This document shows positions 50,201 through 59,800 of a DNA stretch of 64,000 nt, in pieces. Numbering within the stretch: position 1 is the first letter of the stretch; every line of letters begins with the position of its first letter. Position numbers and translations under genes: made by a program. The stretch comes from Chrysoperla carnea. Lineage: Eukaryota; Arthropoda; Insecta; Neuroptera; Chrysopidae. The notes under the pieces were generated by a model. It was not told the origin of the DNA and did no database searches. It saw only the letters and a program-made list of their open reading frames with translations. Location: contig NC_058337.1 of assembly GCF_905475395.1 (NCBI RefSeq), forward strand, positions 29,598,983-29,662,982, given 5' to 3'.

Positions 50201-53096
50201 ATCCCATTGGATTTTTTACCAAACAGTTCACATAAAATATTAACCGTTTTTTTACATTGCATCAATTATTAGTATGCAAACAAAAATCACTGGTAAAATC
50301 ATTTAAATTATCACATTCAAGGCCCGCCACATAATGGGAGATCACTTTATCTGTTATAAATTTACACACAAAATAGGGATTATTTTAACGTTTACAAATG
50401 GGATCATTTTACCCGTAATGACATATTTGAATGTCGTCATAAAAACCGACCTTAAAATTAATTAAACGCCTATCAAAATGTGTTATAATATTATTAAGTC
50501 AAAAGAATAATCTTACTACCAATAACTTATGCTCGAAGACAATGATTCTATAGATGCAAAGGTGCTCTATAATTGATTGCAGAACTCTCGACTTCCTAAA
50601 TAAGCTTATAAAGACGACCGGAAAAGTTATTTACCAAATTTCTATTTGAGATCTAGTTTCCTAGATAATTAAAACCAAATCGTTCAATATATTTATCCAA
50701 TGACAGAGCACTTAGAATTAGAAGCATGTCTTTAACGTTGCATTCAATAATGATAACTATTTCATTTTCTTAAATTTTTAATAGATCCAACCCAGTAACC
50801 TATGTCTATTATTATATTTCATGGAAATTACTGGGTGCGATTTAATAAAAATTTGAAAGTGAGTTAGCAGTAATTATTGTCTTATTGTTGTTGTCTTTAT
50901 CGTTATATTTAATTATCTAATTATCTATCTCACTTTTTCCAATTTTTATTAAACTCCACGCGGTCACGATAAAGACATCCTTCTATTTCTAAGTGTTCTA
51001 TCATTGGATAAATATATCAATTGATTTGGTTCATAGTCTCGGTAATTAGGCTTCAGCTCGAAATTTGGAAAAGTGCTTTTTCGTTCGTCTTTATAAGCTT
51101 ATTTAGGAAATTACGGTTTCTGTAGTCAATTATAACCAAAACATATTTCTTTATTGCAGCGCTGTTACCGATGAAGACGAAATTCACAAGATTATGGAAA
51201 TCCTCGCAGTTCGTATTGGTACAGAAGATCAACTACAAAAATTAACAGAGGTAACTTAACACATTTTTTTTTTAATCGTAAATCATACTTACAAAAGAAT
51301 CTAACAGTCTTTATAGGCCGCTCCAAATAGCTGAAAAAGCGATTTCATGAACTTATTCAAAGGCAAAAAAAAACTTGAAAAAAAGGAAGCTTTTGCCATC
51401 TAGTTTACGACCTTACTAACGCGCAGTCCAAGTTCGCTGGGGGTGCGATAATTAACGCTATATGTATACATAAAAAAAAATATTTTTGGCCAATATCTCG
51501 TAAGCCATCAACTTTATAAAAAAAAATTTCAAACAAAAATCTGTTATAAAATCAATTAGCTTCTAAAAACAAATTTTTTCAAATAATAGTTGTCGGAATT
51601 TTTTTTCCCTAAAAAAATGAAGAGTGAAACTTTTCTTCATCAAATTGATGGTTTCCGAGATATTGGCCAAAAATCGTTTTTTTATGTATATATAGCGTTA
51701 ATTATCGCAACCCCAGCTTTTCCGAGACTTTGCGTTAGAAGGGTCTTAAACTAGATGCCGAAACCTTCCTCTTTTTTTAGTTTTTTTTTTTCATGAAACA
51801 AGAAAATATTTATCACTATGATTTTTAAGAATGTATGAGTACGGAAGTGGGGGCACAAATTTAAAAAATATATATTTTCAATTTTGATGATAAATAATAT
51901 TATAACTTGACGATATAAGACGAAAAGTAAGAATAAAATTTTTTGATATCTGGCGTAATTTTCAAAATATCTAAAATACCTGACTTTTTACGCCCTTAAC
52001 ACGCTCTAAAAAAAAAATTTCGGTTTGATTGCTCTTTTCGTTTTTGAGAAATCGTGATGACAGACGGACAGGCGGCAGACAGACAGACAGACAACCGGAA
52101 ATGGACTAATTAGATGATTTTATGAACACCTATACCAAAATTTTGTTCACAGCATCAATATTTTTAAGCGTTACCAACTTGAGACTAAACTTAGTATACA
52201 TAGTAAGGTAATTTCATAAACATGTTATAAAAATTTCAACCCGGAATCTACCCTGCTCTTACATCCTTTATATGGATGGAGACACACGGATTTTTTCTTT
52301 TCTATGCCATTGCTTATATGTATACTTTCTATTAAAAAGTTTTTTCTTTAAAATTGTTTTCATCGTTTCCAAGTCAAAATTATCAAAAACTTTCAAAATA
52401 TGTCTTTTTTTGAGATTCCTCCATAAGAGTCAATGTATTTATCGACTTTCAATGACTTTTTTCTTAAAAATTTGTATGGATGCCTATGCTGAAATTATAC
52501 CTATACCTATACTTTAACCACATATTCTTTGAGTATAAGTCTGCCTATAACAAAATTTTGAGCCTTTAAATCAAGCATTGTTGTCATGCTCATACATCCT
52601 TAAGCAGTCAAATGTTTACTTCTTATAAGAACATCCACAGCCTTATTGTCATAGTATAGAGTGTTTATTAGTAAAAGATTGCAACTAAAGGCTACAATAA
52701 AAAAAAAAAACATTTTTTTAAAATATCATCTACGCCTTGTACTGTACACAAACTTTGCCAAAAAGAATCAACGTATAATTATATTATTTATTTCAGTTAA
52801 ACCAGGAAGAATATAAAGACTTATTGAAATTAGCAGGAGAAAATCAGAAATGGAACAAAGATAACGAAGATTTTCATAATTGGGTTAAAGAGAATGTAGA
52901 TCCTTCAGATCCGTCAGAATCAACTCCAGGGGTGACTCCAGAGCCTCCACCAGAATCAACTCCAGGGGTGACTCCACAGCCTCCACCAGAATCAACTCCA
53001 GGGGAGACTCCAGAGCCTCCACCAGCTGGTGCATTAAGTGTTACAATATGTTTAAGTATGTTGGTATCTACAGTAATTATTGCATTTTTAATGTAG
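38264..53096 (+). CDS. Gene B: membrane aminopeptidase N-like (M1), complete
   Basis: Close paralogue of gene A, with the same expected activity and location. Coding exons: 38266-38741, 40317-40796, 41297-41480, 42974-43133, 43542-43623, 43689-43878, 45266-45452, 45582-45859, 47268-47605, 49398-49493, 51160-51250, 52797-53096; all in phase, 953 residues. Exons 3, 4, 5, 6, 8, 9 and 11 have exactly the lengths of those in A. Seen: signal peptide, [13 protein letters not shown] at 344-348 with Glu367, catalytic Tyr431 in VVQYEKGG, and a C-terminal hydrophobic GPI-type tail almost identical to A. Odd points: the exopeptidase motif is GGMEN (308-312) instead of GAMEN, and the stalk holds three 12-residue repeats (ESTPG-TP-PPP type). 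An AG splice site lies 2 nt before the ATG. Patches of exons 3, 8, 9 and 12 match A even at silent positions. AATAAA at 53152-53157. An active enzyme is likely since all zinc ligands and Tyr are kept. Confidence 0.95.
39230..40220. mobile_element. Large fold-back element in gene B intron 1, arms about 330 bp
   Basis: AAAATCAGAAACATTTCAG, AGGGTGAAATAGGGGATG, GTATGAAAATATATATAAT and GAGTTCACTAC occur on the left and, in inverted order, on the right. A third partial copy of the right-arm inner part lies at about 39845-39935. The element fills most of the 1,575-bp intron. No ORF inside. Confidence 0.9.
40927..41140. mobile_element. Short TIR element in gene B intron 2
   Basis: A 214-bp relative of the element at 11227-12273, in opposite orientation. 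Shared terminal regions include TGTGGATGTCACT, AACGCCATAC and GCATAAGTAATATTATAG (inverted). The right end is TTTTACCGTG; the left end CACGACAAG is worn. Confidence 0.75.
42180..42538. mobile_element. Fold-back element in gene B intron 3
   Basis: ACGGTAAGGATTTACCGACACTATC..GTGTTT at the left pairs with AAACACAAGATAGTGTCCGCAG..CCTTACCC at the right. Further pairing involves TTAATATAATTTGGAGT-type blocks. Arms are about 75 bp. Confidence 0.75.
43194..43336. mobile_element. Small fold-back element in gene B intron 4
   Basis: GTTTACATAGCGACTTTA and TAAAGTCGCTGTGTAAAC form the arms, outside them AAAAGAAAAAAGTCC and a T-rich complement. A sister copy lies at 53278-53462, just after gene B. Confidence 0.75.
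44003..44230 (+). repeat. R3 copy in gene B intron 6
   Basis: Begins ACTTGAAACTTTGTGGGTGG, then CCAAACTTCTCTCTACGAC, matching the inverted ends of the element at 7446-8190, and continues into its inner part (TAGCTTAAATATGACGTTAT). Confidence 0.55.
44528..44900 (-). mobile_element. Helitron-like element in gene B intron 6
   Basis: On the minus strand the 3' end has the hairpin ACCCAGTGCAACAGGTGGGT, then ATCAAGCTAG at 44528 and T. A GTAGTTTTTGCGTGAAAGCG block near 44885 corresponds to the 5' part of the copy at 30889-31305. The exact 5' end is unclear. Confidence 0.5.
46007..46514 (-). repeat. R1 repeat copy in gene B intron 8
   Basis: Starts ACAAGTGAAAACAAACAATT and runs to CTAATTAGGTGATTTTATGAACACC, where the copy stops short of the TACCATG end. 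It contains a near-perfect palindrome (46162-46201) around TATACAATTTACGCC. Confidence 0.85.
48230..49148. mobile_element. Largest fold-back element, gene B intron 9, arms about 450 bp
   Basis: The left arm starts CTGAACGTAAAAGTG and GGATAACCCGGTA; the right arm ends TACCGGGTTATCC and CACTTTTACGCTCAGG. Inner pairs include GCTTGCTCAACAACAT / ATGTTGTTGAGTAAGC and AACGCGATTTTTACG-type blocks. The turn is near 48700 (CACAACG..CGTTGTG). Arms are clearly diverged, so the element is not brand new. Confidence 0.9.
49801..50095 (+). mobile_element. SINE-A, full-length, with 9-bp target duplication
   Basis: The tRNA-like head has an A-box TAGCTCAGTTGG and B-box GGTTCGATTCC (49867-49877), followed by a body shared with 24541-24720 and the tail AACCTAACCTA. 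ATATTGGCA flanks both sides (49792-49800 and 50096-50104), a perfect target duplication. The head cannot form a tRNA acceptor stem, so it is a SINE promoter, not a tRNA gene. It lies in gene B intron 10, in sense orientation. Confidence 0.93.
50567..51136. mobile_element. Fold-back element in gene B intron 10, arms about 230 bp
   Basis: TCCTAAATAAGCTTATAAAGACGA on the left recurs inverted near 51090-51113. ATATATTTATCCAATGA and AGAGCACTTAGAA-type blocks are likewise inverted. The turn is near 50850. The right end lies 23 bp from exon 11. Confidence 0.85.
51311..51797. mobile_element. Fold-back element in gene B intron 11
   Basis: Arms share AAAAAAGGAAG, CATCTAGTTTA, CGATAATTAACGCTATATGTA and AATATTTTTGGCCAATATCTCG in inverted order. 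Its arm sequence is also found at about 55475-55620, so the family is dispersed. Confidence 0.85.
51950..52232 (-). repeat. R1 repeat, partial copy in gene B intron 11
   Basis: Retains the CAGACAGACAGACAACCGG tract, CTAATTAGATGATTTTATGA, CCTATACCAAAATTTTGTTC and the terminal CATGTTATAA. The ACAAGTG end is missing. Confidence 0.75.
52917..53024 (+). repeat. Coding 36-bp repeat x3 (stalk of gene B)
   Basis: Three in-frame 36-bp units (52917, 52953, 52989) encode [24 protein letters not shown] and [12 protein letters not shown]. They form the extended Pro/Thr stalk between the peptidase body and the GPI signal; Thr/Ser residues are likely O-glycosylation sites. Gene A has a stalk in the same place but of a different repeat type. 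Confidence 0.95.
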
Positions 53097-53151
53097 TTTA
53101 AAACGTTGTTTATATTTTAGTAAAAATAATTTTAATATTTAAATGAATTCA

Positions 53152-53157
53152 AATAAA
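53152..53157 (+). terminator. Polyadenylation signal, gene B
   Basis: AATAAA 56 bp after the stop codon, in the same conserved 3' UTR context as gene A. Confidence 0.75.
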
Positions 53158-53277
53158 TTTATTTTTGATGTGTAACTATTATTCTTTTTGTGTCATTAAA
53201 ATATTTTGCAATCGCAATAGATGATCTGTGTGTGTTCCCATGGGAAGTTAATAAAGTAAATGTTTAAAATCAATATA

Positions 53278-53462
53278 AACCCGACTGCTTTAAATAGAAA
53301 CTCAAAAGAAAAAAAATAAGTCAGGTAGTTTTCTCTACCGGTTGAGGCCCAGTATTTAAAGATTTAAGTCGGTCTAGATTTTAATGAATTCCGACTTATG
53401 AAGTCGCTATGTAAACTACTGGACTTGTCTTTTTCTTTTCGTTTTTTTTCCGCAGGTGGGTT
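53278..53462. mobile_element. Small fold-back element after gene B
   Basis: Sister of 43194-43336: CTCAAAAGAAAAAAAATAAG and the complement CTTGTCTTTTTCTTTTCG flank inverted AAGTCG..-type arms (TTTAAGTCGG / CCGACTTATGAAGTCG). Confidence 0.7.
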
Positions 53463-54795
53463 TTTTATTTTTAAACTTTATTTTTGTTATTACCTTTGAT
53501 TTGATAATTCAAAAGAAATTTTTTTTTAAATATGTGCTTCGTTTTCTTTTTTAAATTTAATTCAAGGTCTGTCTCGAACTCGTTTCTCATTTATAAGATT
53601 TTTCACCTCTATATACGCATGTTATGTTGAGGTAGTGTTTTCTAACCAAAAATTAATTTTTGATTTTTCCATTGAACTGATTTGATTTTTGTGATATAAA
53701 AAATGTAAGCAATTGGTCGGGATCATTTACACAGATCCCGGTCGGGATCTGTATAAATGTTTTTTAACGCCAGAAAGGAATTTTTACCACAATTATAACT
53801 CGTATTACTAAATGGACATTAAAGTAAAAATTTTAGGAAATTTGTAGATTTAAAATTTAAGTTATTATCTTTTTTTTGTTTAAACAAATATTAGAAGAGA
53901 TATCGGTAAAATAGTCAATAAGTAAATCGTCATAGTCGTATAAGTCATAAGCGGTGAGTGATACAAAAAAAATTGTTTCACAAAAAAGGTAGGTAATTTA
54001 ATTTTCTGCAATAAAGGTACCATTTTTGTTCTGAAATGCTCGGTTATGGAGATATAGCCTAAAACCATTTTCTTTCAAATGAAGGCACCTTCCCCGCCGA
54101 TACAGAACCTATTTAAGTAACTCCTGTTATTTAGTACATTATGGACAAGAGTAACTAGCTTCTATATAAACTGTATTATACGTGCTTCATTCCTACCAAA
54201 TTTCTATAAGAAAATAAATATCCAAAATCCAGCATTCTTGAAATAAATTTTTTCGTGACGTTGCTACTAGTAGCTCTATAGAATACCCATTATATCGTTT
54301 TTGAAATATTCATAAATGTAATTTTATCTATATAGATGAAATGTTTGTAAGCTTCGTTTGGACTGGAACTTTATAACAGATAATGGTGTCAGTCTCTCTT
54401 GTATATAGAGGTTATCTAGCATTCACAATGTATTTTTATTTATTTTGTAATTGTTTGAATGCTGTAGGTAATAATAAGAAACTTAATGTAATTATCTCAG
54501 TTCTGATAAATTTTATAATATTTGCATAAACTATTTTAAATTTTTCATAAAAAAAAAAACAAACACCATTTTTTTTTAATCAAACTACAATAGTATCACA
54601 TTCCAAAATACAAACTCTTTGTGAACGACGAAATAAGTAAGTACTTTTAATATTTTCTTATAGCATTTTTTAAATTTATAATAAATTGAATAATAAAATA
54701 ATACGTCCGCTTAAAATAATGTTTTTACGTAAATTAATTCAAAGGTAAAAAAAAAAATCACTATAAAAAGGTTCACCTACCTTCAGGTACGCTCT
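53463..54795. other. Intergenic, little recognised
   Basis: AT-rich DNA with one short palindrome around GATCCCGGTCGGGATC (about 53735-53750). No coding exon. Confidence 0.45.
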
Positions 54796-55163
54796 GGACC
54801 CTTTTTATCGCCATATTCGCAATCAGGAACCTAAAATAGCCCACTGTAACAAAATTCAGGACTTTTTACACATAATTCGAGGATAATGATTGAATAATTA
54901 ACGAGAAATATATATAAAATTGATCGATTTGAAAACGGCTAAAGATATCGAAATTGAGATATCAAAAGATATTGTTAATTAGCATATAAATATATATATA
55001 TATATATTTATATGCTAATTAAGCCGTTTTCAAATCGATCAATTTTATATATATTTCTCGTTAATTATTCAATCATTATCCTCGAATTATGTGTAAGAAG
55101 TCCTGAATTTTGTTACAGTGGGCTATTTTAGGGTCCTGATTGCGAATATGGCGATAATAAGGG

Positions 55164-55166
<3 letters not shown>
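54796..55166. mobile_element. Near-perfect palindrome, 145-bp arms
   Basis: 54796-54940 and 55022-55166 are inverted copies of equal length with very few mismatches (outer GGACCCTTTTTATCGCC against GGCGATAATAAGGGTCC). Between them a second palindrome (54975-55022, TTAATTAGCATATAAATATA and its complement) follows a 34-bp unpaired insert on the left. The low divergence indicates a young or homogenised structure. Confidence 0.93.

Positions 55167-55211
<45 letters not shown>
55167..55211. repeat. (AT)n microsatellite
   Basis: About 22 uninterrupted AT units directly abut the right arm of the palindrome. Confidence 0.95.
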
Positions 55212-55215
<4 letters not shown>

Positions 55216-55625
55216 CCATTTTTGCCAATTTTCGGAAAAATGGCTGAAGAAATCAAAATTTTTGATTCAACATTTTTTTAAGTAAAAAAATTTCCGACAA
55301 CTTTCGTTTGAAATTTTTTTTTATAAAATCAATTAGTTTCAAGATATTGTTAATAAGTATCCAAATATACATATTTGGCCGTTTTACATAATTTTCGGAA
55401 AAATGGCTGAAGGTATCAAAATTTTTGATTCTACAATTTTTTTTCAGGAAAAAAATTTCCGACAATGTTTATTACAAAGCGTTATTTAACGCAACCCTAG
55501 CACTTCTGAGATTGCACGTTAGAAGGGTTTAAAACTAGATGCCAGTACCTTCCTTTTTTTAGGTTTTATTTGCTTTTGAATAAATTCATAAAATCGCTTA
55601 TTTTCAGTTACTTTGCACGGCCTAA
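55212..55625. repeat. Relative of the 51311-51797 element
   Basis: Two copies of an ATTTTCGGAAAAATGGCTGAAG block (about 55231 and 55388), and at 55490-55620 the same arm sequence as 51311-51450 (inverted; AAGGAAGGTA, CATCTAGTTTTAAACCC). Confidence 0.65.
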
Positions 55626-56868
55626 ATAATGCAGTGCTTCCACCTATTCGGATCGATTCTGTAATTGATACAAAAATTATGCATCGGGACGCTCTAATCT
55701 AGACTTTTTTATCTTATATTTCTAGACAAATTGTGCAGTCGTGGAGACGCGAAGCGCTCACAAATTTATTTATGACCTTAATATATGAATTTATTTAAAC
55801 CTATTTAAACTGTGTACCAGTATTATAAAATTATCCGATGTAATAATAATAATAATAAAATCCCACTTTTAAAATTTTCTGTGTAAAACTGGACAATTTG
55901 TGCAGTTTTAAAAACTGCTTAGATAAAAAACAACTGCTGTAAGCCAACTAAACTTTTCCGTTCTGGGCGCGAACAAAATTTGTTTAATTTTAAACGTAAT
56001 AAGTCAAATTTCTTCGGTTACATTTTACCAAATCTAAAATATTAGTAGTGGCGTCTTGTGGGGCGATTCCAGTATAACAATAGGCCAAAATGTGTCTTAC
56101 ACTGACAAATTCTACATCCGTGATCATGCTACATGTAGAGTTGGTGTATTTTATGTTGGCTCTTACAAACAAAGGCAATAAATAGTATGACATATGTATA
56201 CAGGTAAACTAGCTAAGTTGGGTAAATATGGAAAGCTTTTTTATTTATTATAAGGTTTACGAAAAAAATGTATTCACTCCCACATATCTAGGGAGTGATT
56301 TCTTGAACCGTTTCCCTTATTATCTGTTCTGAATATTCTACTTTTCTAAACGACCATTAACACTCCTATTGAAAATTCTTAATTTGTGGACACACTGTAT
56401 ATTCGACGTCAAAAGTGAAGAGCTGAATGTTAATATTTTTGAAAGCAAAGCTTTTTATAAAGAATGCATTTTTTTCTTAAACCCTTTAATAAAAAAGTTT
56501 TCCATATTTAGCTAACTTAGCTGGACACCCTGTATATGTGTTATTATTTACTTTCTTTGTTTGTAAGGTCCAACATAAAATAAACCAGTTCTATAAATTC
56601 ATAACATTTCTATAAATTTAACAGATTTCTTTATTAATGATAGCGATTGAATAACTTCAATTAACATTTGATATTGATGTTCGATTCATAAAATTGTCTT
56701 ATTGATCTTTGACTCTTTTTGAATTCTTATTAATATTAATGTTTATAATTTCTATTTATTGATTTCCCACGTTTATTTATATCGCACACCTTGCACCTTA
56801 GTGTATTTTGAATAATGTCTAAAATTTCACAATTTTTAACACTAGTATTGTTTTATTCTCATCCTTAG
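55626..56868. other. Upstream region of gene C
   Basis: AT-rich DNA; the untranslated first exon of gene C is expected here or further upstream. No promoter motif could be chosen with confidence. Confidence 0.35.
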
Positions 56869-59800
56869 AATGAATAGTGTAAACTGGAATTGGAATAACT
56901 TTCTTGTGTTACTTATTTTCTGCATTATTTTACCATTATCCAGTGCAAATGATATCAATAAATTATCAACAAATGATGTAACACTTAATTATCAATTATC
57001 GGACAGTACGATTCCTAAACATTATGTAATTCATATACAACCTTTCCTCGATCCAACCCATGGCGAAAAATATTTAACGTTCGATGGTAATGTTGAGATC
57101 ACATTAGTGGCACAATATCCGACAAATATGATTGAATTAAATGTTAAAAATTTAAAAATTGATAAATGTAAAACAAATTTAACACAACTGAATGAAGAAA
57201 TACCAATAAAAATACAAAAAGAAGAATTACAGAAAGATGTTGAAAAATATGTGATTACAACGGAGGATTATTTACAAAAAGGCATTAATTATGTTCTAAA
57301 ATTATCATATGTGGGCACATTAAATAACACTGATTTTAAAGGATTTTACATCACATCATATACAATTAATAGCACCAAAATGTAAGTTTCAAAATTTTAA
57401 ATTATTTACTCTATGCAGAATAAACATAGGCGTACCGAGGGACCTCCTTCCCTGGAGCTCGACTTACAATTGATTTAATTAACCGCTTAGCACTCGCGGT
57501 GATGACAGATTAACTCACACGTTCTATAAATGCATCAAATATTTCGCTTATTAAATATTGTTTAACTTTGTAAATCATAACCTCTACATAATTTTATGTA
57601 AATTTATTTTTTATTGAATTAGCTAATTAAAAAGAGTTTGATTACGTGATTATTGAATGATGTTTGAGAGTGAAAATATCAGAGCAGAGTAATAATCTTA
57701 ATAGTTAAATTCATGTTAACTAATTTCAACAAATTTATATCACAATTTTTTTAATTTACTAAAACTAATATTATATTAAACTAACAAAAGTACACGAACA
57801 AGCCCGAAAAGATAATATTTTTTTGTCTATACCTTTACTCTTGTGATGAGAGAAATTCTCACAAATTTCGTTATCATTTGTTTTTTCACGTCGTATAAGT
57901 AAATAAAGATACAAACCAAACATGCATGCATACACACATAACTGATATTCCCATATAATACATACTATATAACTTGGGCCTTATTTGCGCTCTCACAAAT
58001 AAACAGTGATGTTTACGAAAAAAGTTGTTCATTTTTTTATAAGAAACATTTTTTACAATTAAACTTTTATTCTATCTCTAACGGTTTACAAAATGGGTCC
58101 TACGGATCCAAGACCCAATTGACCTATGAAGCTCATTTACGAACTCAACCTCAGGCGGACAGACGGGCAGACAACCGAAAATTGGCCAATTGGGTGATTT
58201 TATGAACATCTATACCAAAATTTTGTTCGTATCGTCAATATTTTTAAGCGCTGCAAACTTGGGACTAAACTTAGTATACCTTGATATATTTCATATACAT
58301 GGTATAAAAACTGTAGATAGGTTGAAAAAATCTGAAAAATTTATGATTAATTTCGAAAATAGATAAAATTAATGAAGAGAGGAAAAGTTTTAACCATATA
58401 ATACCATTTGAAAAATAAAAGTTATTTGTGTTTTAACTGGAGCGTGAGCAAAATGCGAGTGCTAACGGGTTAATTGAAAATGTTTTTTTTATCAAAATAC
58501 CTTGTAATTTGTGATATTCTGATGGCAAAAGTCTCTATTTTGAATTATTTGCTTGGGCCAGAAGGTGGTTAGGTACCTCCTGGAGAACATTACAAATATT
58601 ATTTTACTTTTGATAATTTATAACCCTCGTATTTTAGAGAATTTGCTACAACAATGTTTTTTGATGGAGCAAGAAGGGTGATTCCAAGCTACGATGAAAG
58701 TGGAATACGAGCCACCTACGAAATTTCAATAAGAGCTCATAAAAGCTTTCAAACAATTATTTCAAACACAAATATTAAAGATGTTAAAACGTAAGATTTT
58801 CTTTAAATCGTATAGTACAAATATTGTTTTATCCAGGCCAAATTTCTTTTAGTGAAGGAAATTGGACTGTAACAAGTTTTGAGAAGACAAAAGTCTCTTT
58901 TCCAATATATTTGTTAGCATTTGTGGTGTCAAATTTAGAAAAAGTATCGAACAATAAAAGTTCAATGAGTGTGTATACTCAACCAAAATATGTTTCATGC
59001 GCAAATCGAAGTTTAGTCTTTGGCGAAAAAGTGATCCAAGAGATTAATACTTTCCTACTGGGTGATTTAGATTACTTTATTTATATGGATAAATTGGATC
59101 AAGTTGGGATTCCACAATTTTCGTATGGTGCTATGGAAAATTGGGGTCTAGTTATTTCGAAGTAAGTGTACACAAAATACACATTTCAATCCTGTACAGT
59201 CTATATGTTTCATCAGAGAAGTCCCCAAACAAAAATATTTATATTAAATCTATTTTAAAATCGATCGCTCTAATTGATAATTTAGGGAAAGTTCACTCTT
59301 TGTTAAAAATTAAAAATGATTATGCTCGTATATTTTATTTTTTGTTTTGTTTGAAAGGTAATTTAATGGATAGGGTTCTTAGCTATATTTCAAGTGCGTG
59401 TTTAGGATTCCGTACCCGGAACAATTAAAATATTGGCGATGATCATCAAAATCGGTTCAGTTTGAAGAAGTTTTTAAGGAAAAAGGTAATTTAATGGAAA
59501 GTGTTCTTAGATACGTTTCAAGTTTAAGTTTAGGGTTCCTTTACATGAACGCTCCTTTACAACTTTGCGTCGCTTCGAAACATATCATTGATCGACAATA
59601 TCTAAAGATGGGCTAAACAGCCCCGCTCTCTGTACATCGTGACATAGAGATCGATGCCCACAGAGTTTTGGAAAGGTTTTCCGGTACCTCGCAGAATTAC
59701 CTTATTAAAAATTATTAAAATTATAATTGCGGGTATTATAATACATTTGCCATAAAAATTTGAATTCGATTGACCGTCTCTGATTCGAGATAAATTTAAT

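Noticed and set aside
58837-58852. Alternative acceptor (ATCCAG) for gene C exon 3
   Set aside because: Using it brings an in-frame TAG within five codons; the TTTTAG acceptor at 58852 keeps the conserved frame.
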